Of a stretch of 36,889 nt of DNA, positions 30,639-36,889 are shown piece after piece. The position numbers and the translations under genes are program-made. Origin of the DNA: an uncultured Bacillota bacterium (GTDB lineage: Bacteria; Bacillota; Clostridia; Peptostreptococcales; Anaerovoracaceae). The first letter of the stretch is position 1. Each line of letters opens with the position of its first letter. The notes beneath the pieces are model-generated. The model was not told where the DNA came from. It worked only from the letters and a program-made list of their open reading frames with translations, and did no database searches. Location: NCBI GenBank assembly GCA_927441425.1, contig CAKMKG010000012.1, forward strand, positions 1 to 36,889, in the 5' to 3' direction.

Positions 30639-31523
30639 CTATTTGCTCACCGGTTCAATCGACAGGCAGGTGAGCTTGGAAGCAGGGCCGGCTTCCCATT
30701 CTCTGGTCTCAACATTATACTGATAGGTAATTTCCTTCACTCCGGTCATATTTACATAATTATTTCCCAGTTCCATATAGACGAAAACCCTATCCGTACC
30801 CGCTTTGACATCGGTATAATGCTCCAGAACCTTCACCTTACTTTGTTTCCAGTCAGGTGAAATATCAGCATAAAGGCTTTTATCCTCGAGCACCAATTCA
30901 TTCTCCACACCTTCGATGGAGGTGTTTTCGCCCTTTACATTATACGGCTCGACGGTATCCAGCTTCCAGCCACCAATCAGATGCCGCTTGTATAGCAAGC
31001 GGTAATAATTGCTGGAGGAGCCTTCCTCGCTGCTCGCTTCTGTTATGACATATACCGTATCTTTTTTATCCTTTTCAACTGTTTTTCTTTTTTCGATTTC
31101 GAGAGAATCAAATTCCAGCTTGCCCTCCTCTTCGCCTTCATAGGCCGCCAGGTCTTCCATGATTTTGTTCTTGTCCGGTATCTCACTGTCACCCAGCAGA
31201 TTTTTCGGATCCGGAAGCGCAAAGGGTAATTGAAAGGAAAACTCAAAAGGAACTTTATCAGGCAAGTCGAAGGGTAGCTTGATCTGTTCGGGCAGCTTAA
31301 TCTGCTCGGGAAGCTTTTCCCTAACCATTCCATTCAGATAAGAATATCCTTTTAGGTTTCTGATTTTTTCCGGCACCTTTTCGCCCCCAAAAATGAAAAA
31401 GGAAAGAAGCCCTAGAATTATAATGGTTAAAACGGGAATGAGGATTTTTGCCTTGGATCTTTTCTTCTTCTTTTTTCCATTCTTCTCTTTTAGGGGTGTC
31501 GGGGGTACCTTGCTACCTTCCAT
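30639..31523 (-). CDS. Uncharacterised membrane-anchored protein with LP-rich repeats
   Basis: A 294-residue protein not recognised by family. It has a basic, lysine-rich cytoplasmic head (EKNGKKKKKRSKAK), one membrane segment (about residues 27-45, ILIPVLTIIILGLLSFFIF), and then an unusual low-complexity region of LPEQIK, LPEQIK, LPFDLPDK, VPFEFSF, QLPFALPDP (about 74-110). A soluble, mostly beta C-terminal half (GEEEGKLEFDSL to the end) follows. It probably faces outside the cell. Its ATG shares one base with the stop of the upstream DUF2007 gene (TGATG), so the two are translated together. Function unknown. Confidence 0.8.
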   Translation of the reverse strand: MEGSKVPPTPLKEKNGKKKKKRSKAKILIPVLTIIILGLLSFFIFGGEKVPEKIRNLKGYSYLNGMVREKLPEQIKLPEQIKLPFDLPDKVPFEFSFQLPFALPDPKNLLGDSEIPDKNKIMEDLAAYEGEEEGKLEFDSLEIEKRKTVEKDKKDTVYVITEASSEEGSSSNYYRLLYKRHLIGGWKLDTVEPYNVKGENTSIEGVENELVLEDKSLYADISPDWKQSKVKVLEHYTDVKAGTDRVFVYMELGNNYVNMTGVKEITYQYNVETREWEAGPASKLTCLSIEPVSK

Positions 31524-31867
31524 CAGCTTTCCTCTTCCTCGCCGATCAATTCCTTCAGTTCTTCCTCTGACAAAGAATCTAAATCAACGACTTCTTCTGG
31601 GATTTCGTCGCTAAGAATGGGTACAGCAACAATAATGTTTTTAGCATCTTGTAGTGCTTCTTCGGGAACGTAAATATCAATGGGAAAGGCAGTGTTTGAG
31701 CCCATGAAAATCTCAAGGAAATTGCTAGCTCCCTTAAATTTTTTAACGGATGGGATTCCCTCACTTCTTAGCTTTGATTCTAGAATATCCGCCTCAAAGC
31801 TGTCCTTTGTTGTACAGAGGTATACTCCGCCCCGCCATTCCTTCTGATCTTTTTTTTCAAACATCAT
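31523..31867 (-). CDS. DUF2007-like small protein
   Basis: A 114-residue protein with the opening VYLCTTKDSFEADILESKLRSEGIPSVKKFKG and then PIDIYVPEEALQDAKNII, the alpha-beta pattern of DUF2007 (a putative signal-transducing domain related to PII-like folds). The C-terminus is very acidic (LDSLSEEELKELIGEEEES). Start: ATG 31867 or the adjacent ATG 31864, of which the second has the better ribosome binding site spacing. It overlaps the next gene by one base. Role unknown; it may regulate or bind its membrane neighbour (inference). Confidence 0.75.
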   Translation of the reverse strand: MMFEKKDQKEWRGGVYLCTTKDSFEADILESKLRSEGIPSVKKFKGASNFLEIFMGSNTAFPIDIYVPEEALQDAKNIIVAVPILSDEIPEEVVDLDSLSEEELKELIGEEEES

Positions 31868-31893
31868 TTTACCCCACTACTTCAGAATTGCTA

Positions 31894-33801
31894 TTAATAT
31901 GCTTTATCGGCTATTTCCTTTAAGAGCTTCGCAGAAAAATCATTCAGCATCATCGTTCCCAGTTCGCCTTCCTTGCTGGAACGCACCGTCAATTCTCCAG
32001 ATTCCATTTCCTTCTCTCCAATGACGCCAATATAGGATACTCTTTCATTTCTGGCTTCTCTGATTTTATATCCGATTTTTTCATTTCGAACATCGACTTC
32101 AACTCTAAGACCTGCATCCCGTAGCATTTTGCCAACCTCTTCCGCATATGGAGTGAATTTTTCCGTAACCGTCAGCAGCTTCACCTGTACCGGCGCAAGC
32201 CACAATGGAAATTTGCCTGCAAAATGCTCTGTCAGAATCCCGATAAAGCGTTCGATGCTTCCGAAGATAACTCTGTGGATCATGATCGGAATATGCTTTT
32301 CCCCGTCCGAGCCCACATAGGTCAATTCAAAACGCTGGGGCATCTGGAAGTCAAGCTGGATGGTTCCACATTGCCAGGTTCTGCCAAGGCAATCCTCCAG
32401 ATGAAAGTCAATTTTTGGTCCGTAGAATGCACCGTCGCCCTCATTGATGATGAATGAGATTTCTTTTTCGAGCAAAGCTTCCTTCAGTGCATTTGTCGCC
32501 ATATCCCATTCCGCCTCGGTTCCCATGGAATCCTCAGGTTTGGTGGAAAGCTCGATATGATACTTGAATCCAAATATACTGTAGACATAATCAATAAAAT
32601 CGATAACACCGACAATTTCAGCCTTAATCTGCTCCGGCAGCATAAAAATATGAGCGTCATCCTGCGTAAAGGTTCTTACTCTCATCAGTCCATGCAATGC
32701 TCCCGACAGCTCATGTCTGTGCACCTGGCCCATTTCGGCGATTCTCATCGGAAAATCCCGATAACTGTACATCTTTCTTTTGTAAGCAAGCATCGCTCCC
32801 GGGCAGTTCATCGGCTTCACTGCAAAGTCGCCTTCATCTATTTTTGTAAAATACATATTATCCTGATAATGATCCCAGTGACCGGAGGTATGCCAAAGCG
32901 CTTCGCTCAGAATCAGCGGCGTCTTGATTTCCTGATAGCCTCTTTCACGGTGTGCCTGTCGCCAGAATGCTTCCAACTCATTTCTGATGACCATTCCCTT
33001 CGGCATAAAGAACGGGAAGCCGGGACCTTCCTCATAAATTGCGAAAAGATCCATTTCTTTTCCGATCTTCCGGTGGTCTCTCTTCTTAGCTTCCTCCAGC
33101 CTCTCAATATATTCGTCCAGCTGTTTCTGTTTCGGGAAAGAGGTTCCGTAGATTCTCTGAAGCATCTTGTTCTTTTCGCTTCCTCTCCAGTATGCTCCGG
33201 CAACGCTCATGAGCTTGATCGCCTTTATAGAGCCTGTTGAAGGCATATGAGGTCCAGCGCAAAGGTCGGTGAAATCCCCTTCTTTGTAGAAGGATATCAC
33301 CGCATCCTCAGGTAGATCCCGAATCAATTCTACCTTATATGGCTCCTGCTTTTCCTCCATGAATTTGATCGCTTCTTCTCTGGGCAGCTCAAATCGTTCA
33401 ACAGCATAATCTGCCTGCACGATTTTAACCATTTCCTTCTCCAAATTCGCTAAATCCTCATCGGAGAACCGATGCTCCAAGTCAAAGTCATAATAGAACC
33501 CATTATCAATAGCAGGACCAATTCCCAGCTTTGCTTCCGGGAAAAGACGCTTTACCGCCTGGGCTAATATATGGGAGCTTGTATGTCGAAAGGTATGATT
33601 TCCATCTTCCTCTTCAAATTTCAGAATTTCCAGTTCACAATCCTCTGTAATCTTGTACTGCAAGCCCTGGGTCTTACCATTGACTCTTCCCGCCACAGCT
33701 TCCTTTGCCAGCCCGTGATGAATCGCCTTGGCTACCTCCAGGATCGTTGAACCATTCTCAACTTCCTTCACGCTGCCGTCCTTCAATGTTATTTTTATCA
33801 T
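31894..33801 (-). CDS. thrS: Threonyl-tRNA synthetase
   Basis: A 635-residue class II aminoacyl-tRNA synthetase, full-length. Domains: TGS (1-60, IKITLKDGSVKEVENGSTILEVA), the editing domain with HTFRHTSSHILAQAV and the CAGPHMPSTG zinc/metal segment, catalytic motifs KTPLILSEALW..., FAVKPMNCPGAMLAYKRK, RIAEMGQVHRHELSGALHGLMRVRTFTQDDAHIF and IPIMIHRVIFGSIERFIGIL, then the anticodon-binding domain (about 530-635). It attaches threonine to tRNA-Thr. Start ATG 33801 with AGGAGG about 6 nt upstream. The leader (33802-33942) is structured and may regulate it. Confidence 0.98.
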   Translation of the reverse strand: MIKITLKDGSVKEVENGSTILEVAKAIHHGLAKEAVAGRVNGKTQGLQYKITEDCELEILKFEEEDGNHTFRHTSSHILAQAVKRLFPEAKLGIGPAIDNGFYYDFDLEHRFSDEDLANLEKEMVKIVQADYAVERFELPREEAIKFMEEKQEPYKVELIRDLPEDAVISFYKEGDFTDLCAGPHMPSTGSIKAIKLMSVAGAYWRGSEKNKMLQRIYGTSFPKQKQLDEYIERLEEAKKRDHRKIGKEMDLFAIYEEGPGFPFFMPKGMVIRNELEAFWRQAHRERGYQEIKTPLILSEALWHTSGHWDHYQDNMYFTKIDEGDFAVKPMNCPGAMLAYKRKMYSYRDFPMRIAEMGQVHRHELSGALHGLMRVRTFTQDDAHIFMLPEQIKAEIVGVIDFIDYVYSIFGFKYHIELSTKPEDSMGTEAEWDMATNALKEALLEKEISFIINEGDGAFYGPKIDFHLEDCLGRTWQCGTIQLDFQMPQRFELTYVGSDGEKHIPIMIHRVIFGSIERFIGILTEHFAGKFPLWLAPVQVKLLTVTEKFTPYAEEVGKMLRDAGLRVEVDVRNEKIGYKIREARNERVSYIGVIGEKEMESGELTVRSSKEGELGTMMLNDFSAKLLKEIADKAY

Positions 33802-33882
33802 AAATTACCTCCTGGTTTACTTTATCAAAATGCCTTGTTATAATGCATAAGTAGAAAATGATCGGCTGTAGATAATTTTCTT

Positions 33883-33942
33883 GCCTCTTGCGCATTTCAA
33901 CGAGGCGGTGACACCGAGTTATAGAGACAACAACGCCTCGTT
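33883..33942 (-). promoter_or_regulatory. Structured thrS leader with alternative hairpins
   Basis: At the 5' end of the thrS transcript, AACGAGGCG (33942-33934) can pair with CGCCTCGTT (33907-33899), a 9-bp stem with a 26-nt loop. The same segment can instead pair as GCCTC (33906-33902) with GAGGC (33887-33883). These two hairpins exclude each other. The loop contains GGTGTCACCGC, close to the T-box core GGTGGNACCGCG but not identical. The leader is too short for a full T-box and shows no terminator U tract. Possible RNA-based regulation; unproven. Confidence 0.45.
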
Positions 33943-33945
33943 ATA

Positions 33946-33973
33946 ATTATATGTCATAGGATGAATTTGTCAA
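33946..33973 (-). promoter_or_regulatory. Promoter of thrS
   Basis: Minus strand: TTGACA (33973-33968), 16-nt spacer, TATAAT (33951-33946). Both hexamers are consensus. Transcription would begin near 33939, placing the leader hairpin at the very 5' end. Confidence 0.8.
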
Positions 33974-33991
33974 GGAAAGGGGCTAGATCAT

Positions 33992-34555
33992 ATGAAAATT
34001 GTATGCATCGGCAATAGCATCGTAAACGGCTTTCCCCATAGGCGGAGCCAATGTTTTTCAAGCCTGTGGAGGCAGGTCTCCGGTCACGAGATCATCAACA
34101 AGGGGGAAAACGGTGATATTACCTCCAATGTCCTCGCGCGGTTTGGGAAGGATGTGATCTCTCACAAACCTGCCACCGTAGTGATCCTTACCGGCACAAA
34201 TGATTTCATCTATCAGGTTTCCACACCGGAAGAGGCCATGGATGATCTGTCTCAAATGGCTGAACTCGCAAGGGCCAATTCCATCGAAGTGGTCATGATG
34301 ACTCCCCTTTTGATCGATGCGGCCATGGCGGAGAAATGCTGGGTCGATACCGATTACAGTTTGGTCAATGAAAAGCTAAAAGCACTCCGCAGCCTCATGC
34401 TTGAATACGGAAATAAAAACGGCGTCAAGATGATCGACACCCAGATTCTCTATTCTCAGCTATATACAGAAGAAACCGTCTCCGATTACCTCCTTGACGG
34501 GATTCATCCTACTATCTTAGGCCATGAGGCGATCGCCAAATTTTTTCAGGGCTGA
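33992..34555 (+). CDS. SGNH/GDSL-family hydrolase
   Basis: A 187-residue esterase-like protein. Block I IVCIGNSIVNGFP carries the likely Ser nucleophile in GNSI, block III ILTGTNDF the Asn, and block V DGIHPTILGHEAIAKFF the catalytic Asp-x-x-His. Family enzymes deacylate lipids, polysaccharides or peptidoglycan. No signal peptide is present, so the target may be cytosolic. Start ATG 33992 with AAAGGGG upstream. A single gene, divergent from thrS (the thrS promoter lies in its 5' region) and convergent with the C92 hydrolase, with only 9 bases between stops. Confidence 0.9.
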   Translation: MKIVCIGNSIVNGFPHRRSQCFSSLWRQVSGHEIINKGENGDITSNVLARFGKDVISHKPATVVILTGTNDFIYQVSTPEEAMDDLSQMAELARANSIEVVMMTPLLIDAAMAEKCWVDTDYSLVNEKLKALRSLMLEYGNKNGVKMIDTQILYSQLYTEETVSDYLLDGIHPTILGHEAIAKFFQG

Positions 34556-34564
34556 ATCGTTGCA

Positions 34565-35452
34565 CTAAGGCCATATCTCTTCCGGATTGACCCCATACAC
34601 CTGCACAACCTCCAGCAAGTCGCTGCCGGCGATATCCTTTGGTGTAACCAGCCAGGAGCCGTCGGAGTCAAGATCATACCCAAAGCGCTCATAGGGATAC
34701 CAGACCAAATGAGCGCATTGGGTTTTTTTAATGTCCTCCGGTGCTTTTACAGGAATTCCCGTCAGCAAGCCATAGGGGATTCCCAGTATTTCTTTCTTCG
34801 CATAGTCTGCAATTTTTTCCGGCTCAACCTTCTCGCTGTCCTTTACTCTCAGCTGAATAAAACTGGGATACGTCCTCCATTTGGTGACATTTTGAAGAAT
34901 GGATGGGTTCCCCAGCAAAATCGCTTCCAGCGTTTCCCCTTTCGCTGCATCCGTAACGATAGCAGCATGACCATGACGCCAGCCCAGTGAGTGGGTTGCT
35001 TTTGTGATCAGAATATCGCCGTTCTTCAGATTAGCAACCTCGAAACCCTTCACCGGATTGCCTTCCGTATCTCTCATCTTTTCTTCATAGACGATTACGG
35101 CAATCCTACGACATTCATACTTTCCCGATGAAAAAAAGTTGTCCTGATATCGCTCAAATACAATTATTCGGTTTTCACCTGTTTTTTTCTGCAGCAGCTC
35201 GTCGGCAGAACCACGTCCCAATCCGGTCTGCATAAGGATCGTCTGATAATCCTCCTCTGTCAATTCTGCTTTACTGACAATACTACTTAGATCGGTCTTC
35301 GGATAATCGGGTTTCCACACCCCTTCCCCCTCGGCCAACCAGTTCAAAACATTGATGACGCTAATCACGAGAACAATCACGATGATCGCTTTTATCATTC
35401 GTTTTATTCTTCTATTATTCAGAAATTGGTCCGGGTTCTTCCTTTGCTGCAT
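34565..35452 (-). CDS. YiiX-like permuted papain (C92 family) hydrolase, membrane-anchored
   Basis: A 295-residue protein. A short basic head is followed by one membrane segment (about residues 19-38, MIKAIIVIVLVISVINVLNWL), so the rest is probably extracytoplasmic. The catalytic core has GDILITKATHSLGWRHGHAAIV, with the conserved His of GHAAIV, and QCAHLVWYPYERFGYDLDS, with the Cys: the order His-then-Cys is the permuted NlpC/P60-like papain arrangement of YiiX/YebB (peptidase C92). These enzymes are thought to hydrolyse amide or acyl bonds in lipids or wall peptides; the substrate is unknown. Start ATG 35452 has AAAGAGG upstream. A Fur-like half-site occurs at 35474-35484. Confidence 0.8.
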   Translation of the reverse strand: MQQRKNPDQFLNNRRIKRMIKAIIVIVLVISVINVLNWLAEGEGVWKPDYPKTDLSSIVSKAELTEEDYQTILMQTGLGRGSADELLQKKTGENRIIVFERYQDNFFSSGKYECRRIAVIVYEEKMRDTEGNPVKGFEVANLKNGDILITKATHSLGWRHGHAAIVTDAAKGETLEAILLGNPSILQNVTKWRTYPSFIQLRVKDSEKVEPEKIADYAKKEILGIPYGLLTGIPVKAPEDIKKTQCAHLVWYPYERFGYDLDSDGSWLVTPKDIAGSDLLEVVQVYGVNPEEIWP

Positions 35453-35473
35453 AAATTGACCTCTTTTATATTA

Positions 35474-35484
35474 ATGATAATCAT
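35474..35484. promoter_or_regulatory. Possible Fur/PerR-like half-site upstream of the C92 gene
   Basis: ATGATAATCAT resembles the left half of Fur/PerR boxes (TGATAAT matches 7/7), but the right half fits poorly. It lies about 25 nt before the C92 start. Weak evidence for metal or peroxide regulation. The rest of the 35453-35670 gap holds an inverted repeat, ATTGAATTA (35511-35519) / TAATTCAAT (35537-35545), with no assigned role. Confidence 0.25.
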
Positions 35485-35587
35485 CTTATAAGACCTGATA
35501 CACCTCTTTTATTGAATTAATATGAATCATCAAGACTAATTCAATCCATTTTAGCATTTATTTGTTTGATAATCCATAAAAAATAGT

Positions 35588-35619
35588 TTTTCCGGATCGC
35601 GGAAAACATGTGATATACT
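35588..35619 (+). promoter_or_regulatory. Promoter and inverted repeat of the PHP gene
   Basis: TGATATACT (35611-35619) is an extended -10 box. Overlapping its -35 region is TTTTCCG-gatcg-CGGAAAA (35588-35606), with perfect 7-bp arms, suggestive of an operator. About 50 nt before the PHP-domain start at 35671. Confidence 0.45.
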
Positions 35620-35670
35620 TGTTATTATAGAGCCAAAATATGAAATACAAAACAGGGAGACAGTTCCACT

Positions 35671-36549
35671 ATGATCGATTTACACATCCATACAATTTAC
35701 TCGGATGGCTCTGATGAGCCTGAAATGATTCTTCGAAAAGCAGACCGGTTTGGATTGCGGTATATCTCTATTACCGACCATGATTCCCTGGGTGCTTATG
35801 AAAAGCTAGGTAGCAGGACGATATCCCAATCGTATAGATGCGGGCTGATTCCCGGCTGTGAATTTTCCGTTGTGTATGATAAAATGCCCATCGAAGTGCT
35901 GGGCTACGGCATTGACCTTGAGGTGATCCGTGAATCCGGACTCGTCTCAGAAGAGAGGTTTCTGGAACGGGAAAACCATTACATCAGTGAAATGAAAGAA
36001 ATCTGTAGAAATCTCGGTTTGAAGCTGACCGAGTCTCTATCGATTAAAAGCGGCAAAGCCTTTGCAACACAGGTGATCCATGCAGATCTGAGAAAATATC
36101 CTGAAAACGAAAAGCATCTTACATCGGAAATCTGGGGAAGCGTCAATGCATTTTACAGAACCTGCATCAATAACGAGGACAGTCCGTTTTTCCTGAATCA
36201 GACAAAGGATTATCCAACGCTGGAAGAAATAACGAAACTCATAAAAAAAGCGGGCGGAAAATCATTCCTTGCCCACCTTTACGGATATTTCACCAAGAAT
36301 CATATCGAATTTCTGAATTCCCTGATATCGCTCCATCTGCTGGACGGTATCGAATGTTATCATTCGCTGCATGATAGGGAGAAAACAGAAAATCTTCTGA
36401 ATTACTGTCATACCCATGGGCTCTACGCCTCCGGCGGAAGCGATTATCATGGAGAATTAAAACCTACTGTAGTCATCGGTGAAAGTATTGAGGGTGTTCA
36501 AATTCCGTTTGAAATCGTAGAACCGTGGCTTAAATATCTTTGGAAATAG
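35671..36549 (+). CDS. PHP-domain phosphoesterase
   Basis: A 292-residue PHP-fold protein (TrpH/YciV-like). Metal-binding motifs in order: HIHTIYSDGSDEP (about 5-17), SITDHDSLGAYEK (about 33-45), GCEFSV (about 62-67), FLAHLYG (His about 201), and the final GGSDYHGELKP (about 257-267). These form the usual trinuclear metal site. Relatives hydrolyse 3'-5' nucleotide phosphates or 5' ends of short RNAs; the exact substrate is not readable. Start ATG 35671 with AGGGAG upstream. The 3' end overlaps the end of the S41-like gene by 20 bases. Confidence 0.88.
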   Translation: MIDLHIHTIYSDGSDEPEMILRKADRFGLRYISITDHDSLGAYEKLGSRTISQSYRCGLIPGCEFSVVYDKMPIEVLGYGIDLEVIRESGLVSEERFLERENHYISEMKEICRNLGLKLTESLSIKSGKAFATQVIHADLRKYPENEKHLTSEIWGSVNAFYRTCINNEDSPFFLNQTKDYPTLEEITKLIKKAGGKSFLAHLYGYFTKNHIEFLNSLISLHLLDGIECYHSLHDREKTENLLNYCHTHGLYASGGSDYHGELKPTVVIGESIEGVQIPFEIVEPWLKYLWK

Positions 36550-36889
36550 GATGAAAAAGCTCTTTTAGTCCCGCTTCCATGATTGCATCCCTTTCAAGCA
36601 AGAAGTCCTCTATCGATAGAGGAACAAGTAGATCCGGCTTTACCACATTTTTGTCTGTCAAGCCATCGGTCTTAACCTGAAAAATCTGTGTAGAATAGTG
36701 GAACCGCAATTTCGTATTTTTTAGCACTGCATCCCTTGATGCATCGGTGCAAACGGCACCACCACCCGTTTCACTTCCGATCAAAGTGGCGAGCCTATGG
36801 TGCTTTACCAAGGAACAAAAACTTCTGTAGTGATATTTTCTGTCCTCTATGCTTTGATGTCTTACTCTATTGTTTACTCTTTTAATATT
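36530..36889 (-). CDS. S41 peptidase-like protein, C-terminal part (partial; may be inactive)
   Basis: The frame is open from the right edge to TAA at 36530-36532. The last 105 or so codons contain LVKHHRLATLIGSETGGG and later KTDGLTDKNVVKPDLLVPLSIEDFLLERD, the ends of tail-specific (CtpA-type) S41 peptidases. Where the family normally shows the catalytic Ser in a 'tFSSA' motif, about 9 residues before the LVK, this frame reads KYHYRSFCSLV, so the nucleophile appears replaced by His/Tyr. Either it is a divergent non-peptidase member, or the gene is decayed, or there is a local sequence error. The N-terminal part lies outside the window. Confidence 0.65.
   Translation of the reverse strand, partial: NIKRVNNRVRHQSIEDRKYHYRSFCSLVKHHRLATLIGSETGGGAVCTDASRDAVLKNTKLRFHYSTQIFQVKTDGLTDKNVVKPDLLVPLSIEDFLLERDAIMEAGLKELFHPISKDI

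Noticed and set aside
32557..33240. 227-residue plus-strand frame inside thrS
   Set aside because: Antisense to a highly conserved thrS coding region; codon pattern and lack of a ribosome binding site mark it as a shadow.
33802..33942. Canonical T-box riboswitch upstream of thrS
   Set aside because: The core differs from GGTGGNACCGCG, the leader is about half the usual length with no room for Stem I, and no terminator U tract precedes the gene. Kept only as a T-box-like leader.

Overview
The window looks like a chromosomal segment of a Gram-positive, endospore-forming-type anaerobe of the Bacillota, most likely class Clostridia. The reasons are the moderate-to-low GC content, strong GGAGG-type ribosome binding sites, DivIVA/SepF division genes, YtrA-like GntR-ABC modules, and an rpsP-khpA-rimM-trmD block next to ylxM-ffh. 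Genus cannot be fixed from the sequence alone. No rRNA, tRNA, CRISPR array, transposase or phage structural gene was seen, and I found no recognisable defence system.

Layout. (1) 1-1500: the 3' end of a Gfo/Idh/MocA-like oxidoreductase, an alpha/beta hydrolase, and a 50-residue zinc-ribbon gene. (2) 1515-10953, all on the minus strand: two conserved housekeeping blocks run together, ylxM-ffh-rpsP-khpA-rimM-trmD and then HlyD-like adaptor-yggS-sepF-yggT-divIVA-lspA-rluD-flavin reductase. They cover protein targeting, ribosome and tRNA maturation, cell division and lipoprotein processing. rplS and ylmH, often found in such blocks, are absent. (3) 11079-21418, minus strand: a hexuronate catabolic locus. 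UxaC and a LacI-type regulator are followed by a promoter/operator and then a TRAP transporter (DctP, DctQ, DctM), two SDR dehydrogenases (one UxuB-like), an Ldh2-family dehydrogenase, a KDPG aldolase fused to a VOC-like domain, and a KDG kinase. Together these would import a uronate and convert it to pyruvate plus glyceraldehyde-3-phosphate, except that the mannonate dehydratase (UxuA) step is not encoded here. (4) 21440-22462: SppA. (5) 22600-31867: two GntR-ABC transporter modules, each behind its own palindromic operator. Between and after them are a BaiN-type flavoprotein, an amidase, and a proline-rich membrane protein paired with a DUF2007 protein. (6) 31894-36889: thrS with a structured leader, an SGNH hydrolase, a YiiX-like C92 hydrolase, a PHP-domain phosphoesterase, and the 3' part of an S41 peptidase-like gene.

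The most unusual signals are non-coding. A 149-nt block of five hairpins (22711-22859) sits between two copies of the 8-bp Shine-Dalgarno sequence AAGGAGGG in front of gntR, as if an element had inserted into the ribosome binding site and duplicated it. A second three-hairpin block (8498-8580) lies inside the rpsP-trmD operon and shares a GCGGAAGYGGC hairpin motif with the first. The thrS leader holds mutually exclusive hairpins and a sequence resembling, but not matching, a T-box. Several regulator binding sites and promoters can be read directly.

Start codons were chosen by ribosome binding site and spacing. In many genes the longest open frame begins at a TTG or GTG that lies inside the Shine-Dalgarno sequence itself, and those starts were moved to the downstream ATG.
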